Source of the DNA: Oscillatoriales cyanobacterium
GTDB taxonomy: Bacteria; Cyanobacteriota; Cyanobacteriia; Cyanobacteriales; Laspinemataceae
Length of the DNA: 64,000 nucleotides
NCBI GenBank assembly: GCA_011390955.1
Contig: JAABRM010000033.1
Location: 1 to 64,000, forward strand
Direction of reading: 5' to 3'
In this document: in pieces, positions 19,394 to 28,691 of the stretch
Numbering within the stretch: the first letter of the stretch is position 1
Layout: each line of letters opens with the position of its first letter
Position numbers and translations under genes: made by a program
Notes under the pieces: model-generated
The model's input: only the letters and a program-made list of their open reading frames with translations
Databases searched by the model: none
What the model was told of the DNA's origin: nothing

Positions 19394-20281
19394 CTAAGAA
19401 ATTGATGTCAAATAAGTATCTAAGAGTATAGGCGATCGCAGCGATCGCTCCAAATGGACTTGGGCATATTGCCGCAAAAGTTTCTCGATAGTCAGCCAAA
19501 CTGGATTCAAGGATAAGTCCCTCAATTTTGGCGGTAACTGACTTAACATCGCTTCTACTGGGGGTAATTCGGGATGAGTGAGTTGCTGAAGCATGGCTAA
19601 TTCAACTGCATTTAGTTTGCGGTTAATTGCCGGTAAATTTTGATTGTTTATGGTTGAATTTAATCTTGACATAATCGGCGGTGAGTTTTGCGTCATCCAT
19701 TCATCAGATACCGTTCCCCCACCGAGGATACTGAAGCCCACTTGCCAATTAGCCCGAGTAAAATCCGGCTGAAGTTTTTGTTGGGTCAGGCAACAGTGAT
19801 GTACTTGAGGGGCAATTCCCCCTAAAGCAAGTAAATGGTAAATCCCTTGAGTTAATAATGGAATTACCGGGATAAAAGAAGCATGATTCTGAATCGTTGG
19901 CGATCGCGAAATCCGGCTTAAATGTTCTCCTAGCAAGAAAAACAATTCCCCTTGGGGTTGATCGCTTAAAGCTTGATAAAGGGCTAATTCTGCCAAATAT
20001 TGACCCGCTGCCAACTTGCCCAAGTCTCGACTCAGACCGGGATAAGACTCGATGGTTTCTGCTTGAGTAATTCGATCGAGCGATCGCCCCTTATAGATTA
20101 ACAACTCATTCACCACAAACAAACCACTGCGCCCCCCCATTGTTGATTTTGGCTTACGACTTCCAGGGGCGATCGCCTGAATTAATCCTAATTCTGGGGT
20201 TAAAATAGTTAACAACCGATCCGACTCCCCCATTGGTATCGACTTCAGATTAATCCCCCGCACCTTATAGCTTCGATCCAT
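19394..20281 (-). CDS. recO: DNA repair protein RecO
   Basis: A 295-residue RecO, the recombination mediator that loads RecA on SSB-coated DNA with RecR. The N-terminal OB fold starts MDRSYKVRGINLKSIPMGESDRLLTILTPELG, with IAPGSRKPKS and GRSLDRITQAE as family motifs. The helical C-terminal domain follows (YLAELALYQALSDQPQGELF, FSILGGG). The zinc-finger Cys of other RecO proteins are only partly kept. Minus strand, 96 nt upstream of the MFS gene. Confidence 0.93.
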   Translation of the reverse strand: MDRSYKVRGINLKSIPMGESDRLLTILTPELGLIQAIAPGSRKPKSTMGGRSGLFVVNELLIYKGRSLDRITQAETIESYPGLSRDLGKLAAGQYLAELALYQALSDQPQGELFFLLGEHLSRISRSPTIQNHASFIPVIPLLTQGIYHLLALGGIAPQVHHCCLTQQKLQPDFTRANWQVGFSILGGGTVSDEWMTQNSPPIMSRLNSTINNQNLPAINRKLNAVELAMLQQLTHPELPPVEAMLSQLPPKLRDLSLNPVWLTIEKLLRQYAQVHLERSLRSPILLDTYLTSIS

Positions 20282-20431
20282 ATTTTCTCTTCATCTATAT
20301 TTATTGAATTTATTGGGTTAATTTCGGCATTTCTACTATTGCATTGCCTATTAATAATGCGGTCAATTTATTTGGCAGATAATTTTCTACCAAATTCGGT
20401 TCTCGCGCACCCGTTTATAAAGCTATCTGTC

Positions 20432-20451
20432 ATTCCCGCGAATGCGGGAAT
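20432..20451. repeat. 20-bp palindrome ATTCCCGCGAATGCGGGAAT in the 20282-20662 gap
   Basis: An exact stem of ATTCCCGC / GCGGGAAT around GAAT, flanked by CTGTC and CCAC, a repeat type widespread in bacterial intergenic DNA. The rest of the 380-bp gap is AT-rich and holds no gene. Part of it should carry the recO promoter. Confidence 0.7.
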
Positions 20452-20662
20452 CCACAAGCGTTTTAGGTGACAATCGTAGTCAGTCTATGGCAACCGTATT
20501 TTTTATTACAATTTTTTAGCCAATAAAAAACTAAATTAACTTTTTATTTCTCATCGTCAATATATGTTATTATTAAACAGCTAAGTTATTGCCGCAAAAA
20601 TTAACTAAAAACTTAGCCATAAAATGCGATATATTTTATGATTAACCATAAAAACATTAGAA

Positions 20663-21367
20663 TTAATATTCATCAGTCTGACTCAATTGTGGGTCAAAAT
20701 TTTGTTGTTGCCGCAGAATATCCGGCCCGCGAGAAGTCCCCAGTCTTGTCGCCCCAGCCACAATTAAATCTAAAGCTTGTGCTGGGGTACGAATACCCCC
20801 AGAAGCTTTAATCCCCACCTGACCTTTGGTGATTTCTTTGAGGAATTTCACATCAGCCACCGTAGCCCCCCCATGAAAGCCCGTACTGGTTTTCAGATAA
20901 GCCGCCCCCGCATCCATGCAAATTTCCGCTGCCAGTTGTTGTTCCTCTGGAGTCAGCAAAGACATTTCCAAAATCGCCTTCACCAGTTGGCCGGTTTCTC
21001 GGCAAATTTCCGCAATTTCTCGATAAACTTCATTGGTTCTCCCGGACTTCAGGGCGCCTAGATTAATCACCACATCCAATTCCGTCGCCCCATGCTCCAC
21101 CGCTTCTTGGGCTTCGTACAGTTTCACCATTGGCGTAGTGGCACCACTGGGAAACCCAATCACCGTACAGACTTTGACGGGTTTGCCATGTAAAAGATTA
21201 CTGGCAAGTCCCACATAAGCCGGATACACGCAGACCGTGGGGAAATGATACTTCAGCGCTTCATCACACCAATACTCTACCTGTTCTGGAGTGGCTGTGG
21301 GGTTGAGCAGGGCATGATCGATAAAGGAAGCCAAATCGATATTACTGTCAAGTAAAGCTCTGGTCAT
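20663..21367 (-). CDS. deoC: Deoxyribose-phosphate aldolase
   Basis: A 234-residue class I aldolase that splits 2-deoxy-D-ribose 5-phosphate to glyceraldehyde 3-phosphate and acetaldehyde. Family motifs: [60 protein letters not shown] (Schiff-base Lys region), [14 protein letters not shown] (catalytic Lys in LKTSTGF) and [11 protein letters not shown] (proton-relay Lys). Length and motifs are standard. Monocistronic by context: about 380 bp without genes lie downstream. Confidence 0.96.
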   Translation of the reverse strand: MTRALLDSNIDLASFIDHALLNPTATPEQVEYWCDEALKYHFPTVCVYPAYVGLASNLLHGKPVKVCTVIGFPSGATTPMVKLYEAQEAVEHGATELDVVINLGALKSGRTNEVYREIAEICRETGQLVKAILEMSLLTPEEQQLAAEICMDAGAAYLKTSTGFHGGATVADVKFLKEITKGQVGIKASGGIRTPAQALDLIVAGATRLGTSRGPDILRQQQNFDPQLSQTDEY

Positions 21368-21427
21368 GGTTGAATCTCTAAGTCATCTATGTTTCATTTG
21401 TATCAAAGTTTTCAGAAAAATAAACAC

Positions 21428-21463
21428 AAAACCCCGGCTTTTCTTCAAGCCAGGGTTTTATTG
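21428..21463 (-). terminator. Terminator region of the amidase gene
   Basis: On the - strand CCCTGGCTT, loop GAAGAA, AAGCCGGGG, then TTTTG. The stem carries one mismatch. It lies about 160 nt past the stop of the 21623-23122 gene, beyond the minisatellite. Confidence 0.55.
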
Positions 21464-21475
21464 GCAGGGGAGCCG

Positions 21476-21624
21476 CCATCGAGCGGGGGAGCAGGGGAGC
21501 AGAGGAGCGGAGGGGCAGGGGAGAACAATTGATAATTGATAATTGACAATTGACAATTAAAGAAAATTATCAATTATCAATTATCAATTATCAATTATCA
21601 ATTATCAATTATCAATTATCAATT
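21476..21624. repeat. G-rich tract and ATCAATT minisatellite
   Basis: 21476-21520 is a GGGGAGCAG-type purine tract (similar to 59518-59565). From 21524 come AATTGATAATTGACAATTG copies, and 21566-21624 is a nearly perfect 7-bp tandem of TATCAAT (about 8 units), facing the earlier copies as an inverted repeat. It runs to the last codons of the amidase gene. Confidence 0.85.
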
Positions 21625-23122
21625 ACCGAGTGCGTTGAACATATTGGAGAATGCCCCGGGCGATCGCCTCAGCCATGCGGGTGCGTTCGTCTGGATTAGC
21701 CAAAATCCGGGAATCATAATTGCCGGTGACAAAACCCACTTCCACCAACACTGCTGGCATCTGGGTATTTCTCAACACATAAAATCGGGCTTGCTTCACC
21801 CCCCGATTATTCATCGTGAAATTTTGCAGAATACTATTTTGGATATATTGCGCCAGTAAATTACCGCTTTGGTAATAATAAGTTTCCACCCCATTCACTT
21901 CTGTGCGTCCCCCACCCACGGCATTGGCGTGAACACTCACAAATAAATCCGCATTCACCCGGTTGGCTAGTTGGGTTCGGGGCGCCAGGTCAATGGTGCG
22001 CTCATCCTGACGAGTCATAATCACTTGGATGCCACTTTGCTCCAGGATTTGACTTAGCTGGAGGGAAATATCTAAAACCACATCAGTTTCCCGAAGTCCC
22101 CCCAGACCGACGGCGCCGGGGTCAATGCCCCCATGACCGGGGTCAATCACAATCACCAAACGCCCATCTTGGGCTCTGCGGGCTTGAATTTGGGGATAGT
22201 TATCTGGGGATACAGGAGTTATCGGACGAGAAGCAGAACCCTGACTGGGGCTAGAAACTCCTGCTTTTGGTTGCAATTGCAGCGCAATTTGATTCGGTCC
22301 TTGTGACACAACCCCTATGACATGGTAATTCGGGTTAGGTTGCACCATCAGGGTGACGGTTTCTGGTTCGTCTTCTCGTTCCTGTAAAGATAAAACCGGA
22401 TTATTGGCATTAAAACCATTGGGCAATCTCACCCCTTCTCCGAGTTGAGCGGAAAAAATCTGGATGGCATAGTCTAAGGTCTGTCGATCCCAACTAGCGT
22501 TGTACTGGATTGGTCGATCGCTTCTAATCACTAATTGCGTCCCATTATTCACCAACTTAACTGACTCAATGGTGGCAAAGCCATTGCCTTGGGCAATTTG
22601 CGGCGATCGCTCCTCACCAGAACTGACAGTAACCGCTGGTCTGACTGCCCCATTAATCGGCTGAGGTTCGGGTAATTGCACCGTCCAGTTATTCCCGGAC
22701 ACTGGCTCGAATTTCACTCCTAACGGATCCAGAGTATAACCGTTCGCCAATTCCACCACAATTCTGGCCATATTCGGCTCAACTTGTCCCACGCGAACTT
22801 CGCGAATGGCACCCCGGATCGACTGCGATCGCAAATTCCGGGGAATATCAGCAATACTAATTCCCGGCAAATCGATCACTAATCTAACCGGGTCAGAAAT
22901 CAATTGGGCTTTAGGCTGAACCGGAGTGGCAGTCCTAAAAGATAGTTGATTTTGGTTTGCTTGAAAGCGCCAATTTTGCAGTCGGCTGGCTTCAGCGGGA
23001 GAACTCAGGCAAACAACCCCGATTAAGCTAGGCAAAATGCATTGCCAGAGCAGAGTTTTCCACAGTCTGGAGTCAGAAAATTTTCCGAATTTTTTGTCCG
23101 TTGGCTGGTTAGTAGTTTTCAT
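21623..23122 (-). CDS. amiC: N-acetylmuramoyl-L-alanine amidase with AMIN domain (AmiC type)
   Basis: A 499-residue periplasmic peptidoglycan amidase. N-terminal signal peptide after a basic start (KTLLWQCILPSLIGVVCLSS...AEA). One AMIN domain, about 45-155 (LQNWRFQANQNQLSFRT, RLVIDLPGI), targets septa; a second AMIN-like segment runs about 180-285. The C-terminal Amidase_3 domain, about 320-499, has VIDPGHGGIDPGA (Zn His), GLRETDVVLDIS (Zn Glu), LFVSVHANAV (Zn His) and VLVEVGFVTG (catalytic Glu). It lies directly downstream of a longer paralogue. Tandem amiC1/amiC2 genes are known in Nostoc, where they shape septal nanopores. This supports a filamentous host. Confidence 0.95.
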   Translation of the reverse strand: MKTTNQPTDKKFGKFSDSRLWKTLLWQCILPSLIGVVCLSSPAEASRLQNWRFQANQNQLSFRTATPVQPKAQLISDPVRLVIDLPGISIADIPRNLRSQSIRGAIREVRVGQVEPNMARIVVELANGYTLDPLGVKFEPVSGNNWTVQLPEPQPINGAVRPAVTVSSGEERSPQIAQGNGFATIESVKLVNNGTQLVIRSDRPIQYNASWDRQTLDYAIQIFSAQLGEGVRLPNGFNANNPVLSLQEREDEPETVTLMVQPNPNYHVIGVVSQGPNQIALQLQPKAGVSSPSQGSASRPITPVSPDNYPQIQARRAQDGRLVIVIDPGHGGIDPGAVGLGGLRETDVVLDISLQLSQILEQSGIQVIMTRQDERTIDLAPRTQLANRVNADLFVSVHANAVGGGRTEVNGVETYYYQSGNLLAQYIQNSILQNFTMNNRGVKQARFYVLRNTQMPAVLVEVGFVTGNYDSRILANPDERTRMAEAIARGILQYVQRTR

Positions 23123-23556
23123 GGCACTTTTCTATATAAACTGTTTTGGATATGATACATTGGCGATGATTTTCGGCGGAAACCAAGACTGAGTTTAGTC
23201 TTAATCCGGGCTTTTTTTTAATGGATTTTGCTCTGGTCGCGATCTATTTCTGCATGATTCGGTCAATTAATTGTGATAGACATTAAAAATCCCCGAAGAC
23301 GATTTTTCAGCATGACGTGAAAAAACCGAGCGGGGTTCATTAAAATATAGACGCGATCGCGCCTATATTTGGAGTAATGGTTGTATATCTGGATACGGTG
23401 TTTTATCAATGATCTGGAGAAATTCACTAATTTTTAACAATGTTTATGATATGTCGAGCATATTTTGGCTTAAATTGTATGCTGGTGTTCTCTCCCGATC
23501 GCGAAGTTTCACATACTATATAATAAATAGTTTCATTAACGCTACCGTACAGGATT
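23123..23556. other. 434-bp intergenic spacer between the two amidase genes
   Basis: No gene or strong hairpin. It carries one HIP1 site (GCGATCGC near 23354) and an AT-rich stretch. The spacer is long enough for an own promoter for the downstream amidase gene, so the paralogues need not be one operon. Confidence 0.6.
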
Positions 23557-25407
23557 TTACAAATTTCGTTGTATATACTGTAAAATCCCACGAGCGATCG
23601 CCTCAGCCATCAAACTGCGATAAGCGGGGTCAGCCAATTTCCGTGCATCTTGCGCCCCAGTGACAAAGCCCACCTCCAGCAAAACCGCTGGCATCCGGGT
23701 ATGTCTGAGGACATAAAATCTGGCTTCCCGTACCCCACGATTGGGCGCCCCAGTCGTTTGCAGAATACTATTGTGAATATATTGAGCCAGTAATTGACCA
23801 CTGCGACTATGGAAATAGTAAGTCTCGATGCCATTCACATCAGGACGAGTCATATCGATCGCATTGGCATGAATACTAATAAATAAATCCGCATTAACCC
23901 GATTCGCCAGTTGCGTCCGAGGTTCCAAATCCACCTCTCGGTCATATTCCCGGGTCATCACCACCTGTACCCCGTTTTGTTCCAGGATATCCCTGACCTG
24001 CCGGGAAATGGGCAACACCACATCAACTTCCCGCAGTCCACCAATACCGATCGCCCCCGGATCCCTGCCCCCATGTCCCGGATCGATCGCGATCGTCACT
24101 CGTCCTTGTTGAACGGGGCGAGTCTGCGGAGTGGGAGTAGTTTGCCTGGGTTGGGGAATAGGTTGGGGATAGGAGGAATTATCTCGGTTGTTGCCCGGTA
24201 CAGGTGTCACCACCGTTGATTGTTTAGGTTGCAGTTGCAGCGAAATCTGCTGACTATTGGGCTGGTAAATAGAATTAGAAGCAATCAAAAAGTTGGGATT
24301 GAGCTTCACCAATAGAGTCACGGTTTCGGCGTCTTCTTGCCGTTGTTCCACCGCCAAAACCCCATTGCTGGCACTGAAATTGGGCAGTCTCACTTCTGAA
24401 CCAATCTGCGCCCCAGGAATCGTAATCCGATAAGCCATCGGCGTATCCCAGCCACTACTATAACTCAGTGGGCGATCGGCTTTGATCGTCAGTTCGGTGC
24501 CATTGTTGCTCAGTTCAACCGCCGAAATCGTGCTTAAATCACCCCCTTGGCTGACCCTGGGTCGCATCCCCCCTTGGGGCCATAGTAGCACTGCCCCGGT
24601 AGCACTCACCTGAGCATCCCAGGCTTGGGCGCGATCGCTTATATCCAGCGTCACACGCACCACTGGCGCCGAACCCGAACCGGGAGTCACTTGTACCCGG
24701 CTAATCCCTAAGCCGCTCATATTCTGATTCGGAGTCCGAAAATCTGGGGACAAAGTAGCACCGAATATACTAATCGTCATCCAAGAACCATCCGCCGCGA
24801 AATTCTTTTCAATTCGTGGCTGTTGTCCGCTGGTATTTAACACAATGCCTTGTTCCCCGACATGAACACTCTGCACAATGGTTTGAGCATTGGTCGCAAC
24901 TGGGGCCATCGAGCGATTATCTCCACCGTTGACTGTGGGTGGGACATAAGTGCCAATCCTTTGAGGCGTGGGGATTTGCACCGTCCACTCGTGAGCCGAA
25001 AGTCCATTAAATTGGACCTGAGTCGGATCGACCGTATAGCCATCGGCAAATTCCACCACAATTCTGGCGGTGTTGCTTTCAAACTGTCCGACGCGAATTT
25101 CTTTGATCGCACCGCCCAAGTATTGAGAACGTGGTGACTGTCCAATGGTTGTACCGGGCAGATCGATGACTAACCGAGTGGGATTGGCCAACAGTTGGGC
25201 TCTCGGCTGAACCCCACCAGCGGTCGTAAAAGATAATCGGTTTTGACTCGACTGAAACTGCCAAGATTGCAGCCTTGCCGCTTCTGCCGGTGCGGTCAGC
25301 ATTAATATACCGGCAAGAGTGGGCAGGACTCCCTTGAGGAGGATATTTTTACCCACTTGAGTCTGGGGAAAGGTGTTAACACGCAAGTTAGGGGTGACAT
25401 TGTTCAT
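23557..25407 (-). CDS. amiC: N-acetylmuramoyl-L-alanine amidase, larger AmiC paralogue
   Basis: 616 residues with the same plan as the neighbouring amidase, but with an extra AMIN-like segment. Signal peptide about residues 20-44 (LLKGVLPTLAGILMLTAPAEA). AMIN modules at about 47-155, 168-275 and 290-395 (QSWQFQSSQNRLSFTT, VQSVHVGEQGIVLNTSGQQ, ISAVELSNNGTELTIKADRP). Pro/Gln-rich linker near 400-435. Amidase_3 domain about 437-616 with AIDPGHGGRDPGA, GLREVDVVLPIS, LFISIHANAI and VLLEVGFVTG, all Zn and catalytic residues present. Cuts the bond between MurNAc and the stem peptide at division septa. Confidence 0.95.
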   Translation of the reverse strand: MNNVTPNLRVNTFPQTQVGKNILLKGVLPTLAGILMLTAPAEAARLQSWQFQSSQNRLSFTTAGGVQPRAQLLANPTRLVIDLPGTTIGQSPRSQYLGGAIKEIRVGQFESNTARIVVEFADGYTVDPTQVQFNGLSAHEWTVQIPTPQRIGTYVPPTVNGGDNRSMAPVATNAQTIVQSVHVGEQGIVLNTSGQQPRIEKNFAADGSWMTISIFGATLSPDFRTPNQNMSGLGISRVQVTPGSGSAPVVRVTLDISDRAQAWDAQVSATGAVLLWPQGGMRPRVSQGGDLSTISAVELSNNGTELTIKADRPLSYSSGWDTPMAYRITIPGAQIGSEVRLPNFSASNGVLAVEQRQEDAETVTLLVKLNPNFLIASNSIYQPNSQQISLQLQPKQSTVVTPVPGNNRDNSSYPQPIPQPRQTTPTPQTRPVQQGRVTIAIDPGHGGRDPGAIGIGGLREVDVVLPISRQVRDILEQNGVQVVMTREYDREVDLEPRTQLANRVNADLFISIHANAIDMTRPDVNGIETYYFHSRSGQLLAQYIHNSILQTTGAPNRGVREARFYVLRHTRMPAVLLEVGFVTGAQDARKLADPAYRSLMAEAIARGILQYIQRNL

Positions 25408-25544
25408 ATCTTAGGACTACCATAAGCTCTACTTTGAACCACCAGAAGTGGATTCCTTGAATCCTTTTCCGGGCTGAATTTTTCCGTAACCTTAAATCAA
25501 CTAACTTTTTCCAGGAAGTTGGTTTATAGCGCACCCCTGACAGC

Positions 25545-25638
25545 TTTCCCGTTAATTTCCCGCTAATTTCCCGTTAATTTCCCGTTAATATTTTAATCAG
25601 GATTTTAATCAGGATTTTAATCAGGATTTTGAGCGGTT
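25545..25638. repeat. Two adjacent short tandem repeats
   Basis: TTTCCCGTTAA / TTTCCCGCTAA, four units of 10-11 bp, immediately followed by ATTTTAATCAGG, three 12-bp units. They lie 140-230 bp upstream of the large amidase gene, which is on the minus strand. Confidence 0.85.
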
Positions 25639-25854
25639 GAGTAACATCTCGGCGAGCGATGACCGATTGGGTACAATGGCGATCGCCGTGTCTCAGTGCA
25701 GTCGCTCAGTCGTCTCTCAGTGTAGATGACGCATATAGATTTAATAGTTTAATCATTACATGGCCACTGGCGATCGCTGGTTCAAGGGGAATGCTGGCGT
25801 GCTAAATATTCTTAACCTCCTGGCTATGCTTAGGAAATTACAAGCCTTGACCAT

Positions 25855-26033
25855 CACGATCCGGAGAGTCGGCAGAGTCCGCAGATTTTCTGGGGTACTG
25901 GTTTAAAGTTAAACCAGCCCGATCGCGGACTCAGACAACGGTTGTCGGACTTTGCACCGAAGAATTATAGCAGTTTTTTCGGCCAGCGAGCGCAAACAAA
26001 AACCCGGTTCGCTCAAAAACCGGGTTTTTGTGT
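25855..26033 (+). ncRNA. Candidate small structured RNA
   Basis: No protein is encoded, but the + strand folds well. GAGTCCGC (25875-25882) pairs perfectly with GCGGACTC (25925-25932) and encloses GGGG / CCC and an 8-bp hairpin CTGGTTTA-aagt-TAAACCAG (25898-25917). CGGACT occurs again at 25946, so the 5' arm has two alternative partners. A CCGAA / TTCGG hairpin follows, then a strong terminator at 25998-26029. The family is not recognised and no typical riboswitch motif is seen; the next gene downstream is on the opposite strand, which favours a free-standing sRNA. Confidence 0.4.
25998..26029 (+). terminator. Strong rho-independent-type terminator
   Basis: Perfect 12-bp stem AAAAACCCGGTT / AACCGGGTTTTT with an 8-nt loop. 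There is no protein gene ending just upstream on the + strand, which is the main argument for an upstream RNA gene. The symmetric A/T flanks would allow termination on both strands. Confidence 0.7.
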
Positions 26034-26212
26034 CACTCATTGACCTAAAAAACAGGATAAATCAAGGATTTTTTGAGGATTTACCTTACTCCGTGAGAGC
26101 GATCGCCCATTGATTGTTCAAGCATCTGGGTCACAGCAATCGCCCAGGGGACTTTGTTCTTTTTTATTTATGTTTCTGATTCAAGGATTAGACAAGAAAG
26201 CTTTCCCTGGCT

Positions 26213-26250
26213 AAAAAGCCCCCCTTAAAAAAGGGGGGGGTTGGGGGGAT
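26213..26250 (-). terminator. Terminator of the DUF1636-cobW operon
   Basis: C/G-run hairpin (CCCCCCC TTTTTT AAGGGGGGC on the - strand) followed by TTTTTA, about 30-60 nt after the cobW stop. The sequence type CCCCCTTAAAAAAGGGGG is common in cyanobacterial genomes as a repeat. Confidence 0.65.
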
Positions 26251-26277
26251 CTTCTACAACATAAAAGACAGAATTGT

Positions 26278-27330
26278 CTAACAAATTGCCGAGCTAATTG
26301 CTTGTTGAATATGGGCTTGATTCAGACTGCGACCAATGAAAACTAAGCGGGTTTGGCGAGATTCCGTGGGTTGCCAAGGGCGATCGTAAAAATAATCAAA
26401 CCGCTGTCCCACCCCCTGCAATACTAACCGCATTGATTTATTCGGCACCGCCACAAAACCTTTAATCCGATAAATTTCTTGGGCTGCCACCAGAGAGGAA
26501 AGACGTTGCACCAAACTAGCTGGTTCAAACCCTTCATCCAGCATAATATGAACTGAATTAATCTCATCATCATGTTCATGTTCGGCTTCGGTATCATGGT
26601 GACTCGGACGACTGTCTAAGTTATCTTCTACTGCCGCATTAAATCCTAACAGCAATTCCGGGGGAATATTGCCACTGTTAGAGGAAACAATTTTCACCCC
26701 ATCTCGGACTTGCGATCGCAACCAGGTTTTTACCTTATTTTCTGTTTCAGCATCTACCAAATCAACTTTGGTTAAAAGCACCAGATCGGCACAATTTAAT
26801 TGATCTTCAAACAGTTCCTCAATGGGCGTTTCATGCTCTAAATTCGGGTCAGCTTGGCGTTGGGCTTCCAGGGCTTCAATATCCCCCACAATTTGGCCTT
26901 TGGCTAAAGCTTCACAGTCTACCACTGTCACCACCCCATCCACCGTTGAATGGTTGCGAATTTCCGGCCAGCGAAAGGCTTGAACTAGGGGTTTAGGTAG
27001 GGCTAATCCAGAGGTTTCAATCACCATACAATCGAGGCGATCGCGCCGCTTTAAGATTTCTTGCATCGTGGGCAAAAATTCCTCTTGGACAGTGCAGCAT
27101 AAGCAACCGTTCGTCAGTTCCACAATATTAGAATTGACCGCACCGGCTTCATTTTCGTCATCACAAACTTGACAAGATTGCAGGAGTTCTCCATCAATAC
27201 CAACTTCGCCAAATTCATTAACTAATACAGCAATGCGGCGTCCTTGGTTATTTTGCAACAAATGACGAATGGTGGTAGTTTTTCCCGATCCTAAAAATCC
27301 GGTAATGACTGTGACAGGTATTTTGTGCAT
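26278..27330 (-). CDS. CobW/COG0523-family GTPase metallochaperone
   Basis: About 350 residues from the ATG at 27330 (MHKIPVTVITGFLGSGKTTT); the frame continues to 27444 without family similarity. G3E GTPase domain with Walker A GFLGSGKTT, the metal-binding CxCC motif in TNGCLCCTVQEEFL, the E-T-SGLA switch (MVIETSGLALPKPL) and LTKVDLVDA. A CQVCDDENE insertion adds two Cys. A His/Asp/Glu-rich linker (SHHDTEAEHEHDDE) precedes the CobW C-terminal domain. COG0523 proteins deliver metals; the cobalamin riboswitch in front of the operon points to cobalt insertion for B12. It follows the DUF1636 gene by about 120 nt on the same strand. Confidence 0.9.
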   Translation of the reverse strand: MHKIPVTVITGFLGSGKTTTIRHLLQNNQGRRIAVLVNEFGEVGIDGELLQSCQVCDDENEAGAVNSNIVELTNGCLCCTVQEEFLPTMQEILKRRDRLDCMVIETSGLALPKPLVQAFRWPEIRNHSTVDGVVTVVDCEALAKGQIVGDIEALEAQRQADPNLEHETPIEELFEDQLNCADLVLLTKVDLVDAETENKVKTWLRSQVRDGVKIVSSNSGNIPPELLLGFNAAVEDNLDSRPSHHDTEAEHEHDDEINSVHIMLDEGFEPASLVQRLSSLVAAQEIYRIKGFVAVPNKSMRLVLQGVGQRFDYFYDRPWQPTESRQTRLVFIGRSLNQAHIQQAISSAIC

Positions 27331-27453
27331 AATTTTTCGGCTTGAATCTGTAATTTTGGCGGAAATTTTGGCGGATAGATTTTTTTGGTTTCCCCTCAGC
27401 TTTAAATCCGGGGAAATTCTGCCAGAAAACTGGCAGCTAAACATAGCCCGTGT

Positions 27454-27870
27454 TTAAGCGGTGACAGATAATTCTGATAATGCTGATAAAGGAGGAATCC
27501 GGGCGATCGCACCTTTTCTCATTGCTTCTGGACGTTCTGACCAAGCCAACAAACCATCCGATTTGGCATAATATTGACCGGCACAATTCAAAACCGCTGC
27601 CGCAGTTTCCGGTAAGCGGACTTCATCTGGACTTAAGTCGCCAAAGAGGTAGGTATATTTTCCCGGTGACGCGAAAGAAACCACACAAGAACGACTACAA
27701 GCACTCATACAAGCCACAGGTTCAATGGCTATCTCGTCTCGTAAATCCCAACTTTGATGCAGATGGGACAATTCAGCCAGCAGTTTTTCCCCACCACTGA
27801 CGCCAACTTTTTTACCTTCTTGCCAAATACTCGCGCAAGTGGTGCAAACAAATAAACAATGTTTTGTCAT
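27454..27870 (-). CDS. DUF1636 predicted metal-binding (thioredoxin-fold ferredoxin-like) protein
   Basis: About 138 residues (MTKHCLFVCTTCASIWQEGKK...). Cys pairs: C-TTC at the start and ACMSACSRSCVVSFASPGKYTYLFG, which is the DUF1636 signature of a thioredoxin-like, possibly [2Fe-2S]-binding fold. Members commonly sit beside cobalt/cobalamin genes, as here with CobW downstream. Two in-frame ATG codons (27894 and 27870) are possible; 27870 gives the usual MTKH start. The 5' leader is about 260 nt and contains a cobalamin riboswitch. Confidence 0.85.
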   Translation of the reverse strand: MTKHCLFVCTTCASIWQEGKKVGVSGGEKLLAELSHLHQSWDLRDEIAIEPVACMSACSRSCVVSFASPGKYTYLFGDLSPDEVRLPETAAAVLNCAGQYYAKSDGLLAWSERPEAMRKGAIARIPPLSALSELSVTA

Positions 27871-28130
27871 GGATTTAGGTTGAGTTTTCCGCACATCAGA
27901 ACAATTGATTTAACCAATCGTTCAGGTTAAATCAATCCACAATTAAATCTTGTGGGGTAAATTTTTTCGGCAGAATCGGGCATTACAAAAGCAGCGAAAT
28001 CGGGCGGTTTTTCGGTGTTGCAGCGGCACCCTGGAGCCACATCCAGCCCAAAAGAGATTTGTCTGAAAATTCTACATGGTCGATCATCCGTACCTCGCAG
28101 ATGAAAATAAACGATGATTAGTTAACAAAA

Positions 28131-28251
<121 letters not shown>

Positions 28252-28304
28252 TCGATCGGATTTTACCAGAAGCGGGGATATTTAATCCAGCATTGACGGG
28301 AAAA

Positions 28305-28346
28305 GGCCGCTGGTAATAGATCGTAACCGATTCATTACCAGCGGCC
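28305..28346 (-). terminator. Terminator downstream of the 28428-28691 gene
   Basis: Perfect 13-bp stem GGCCGCTGGTAAT / ATTACCAGCGGCC with a 16-nt loop, then TTTT on the - strand. It separates the upstream small gene from the riboswitch leader. Confidence 0.85.
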
Positions 28347-28427
28347 TCAAATAACATTGATAAATAACTCTGACAAAATTTAAAATTAGCCATTAAGTTC
28401 AGGGACTCAACCTTCTGTAATCCGGCG

Positions 28428-28691
28428 CTAAAAACCTTCATTTTCAGGAGATTCATCCACTGATTTCTTGTCGATGCCTAATTGCTTCTTACTTTGTTTT
28501 AGCTCTTTCCATAATCCTTTAATTTCTTGGTAGGCAACTGCTGGGGGCAGTTTTCCGTTCGTATTTAAACAAGCAATGAACATGACACGATTGGCAAATT
28601 CTTGTAAGTTGGCGTTAAATACGAGATTTTCCGGCTTTACTTGACCGTAGTAACGACTGCGCGGCTCAATAAAATCAAAACGATTAGTCAT
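28428..28691 (-). CDS. Small conserved cyanobacterial protein (DUF7219-like)
   Basis: An 87-residue soluble protein: MTNRFDFIEPRSRYYGQVKP, then ENLVFNANLQEFANRVMFIA, TNGKLPPAVAYQEIKGLWKELKQSKKQLGI and an acidic tail. I recognise the pattern as a conserved cyanobacterial hypothetical family, possibly the one called DUF7219, with no known function. Helical throughout, no membrane segment. It is followed by its own terminator and is not part of the riboswitch-controlled operon. Start ATG at 28691. Confidence 0.7.
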   Translation of the reverse strand: MTNRFDFIEPRSRYYGQVKPENLVFNANLQEFANRVMFIACLNTNGKLPPAVAYQEIKGLWKELKQSKKQLGIDKKSVDESPENEGF

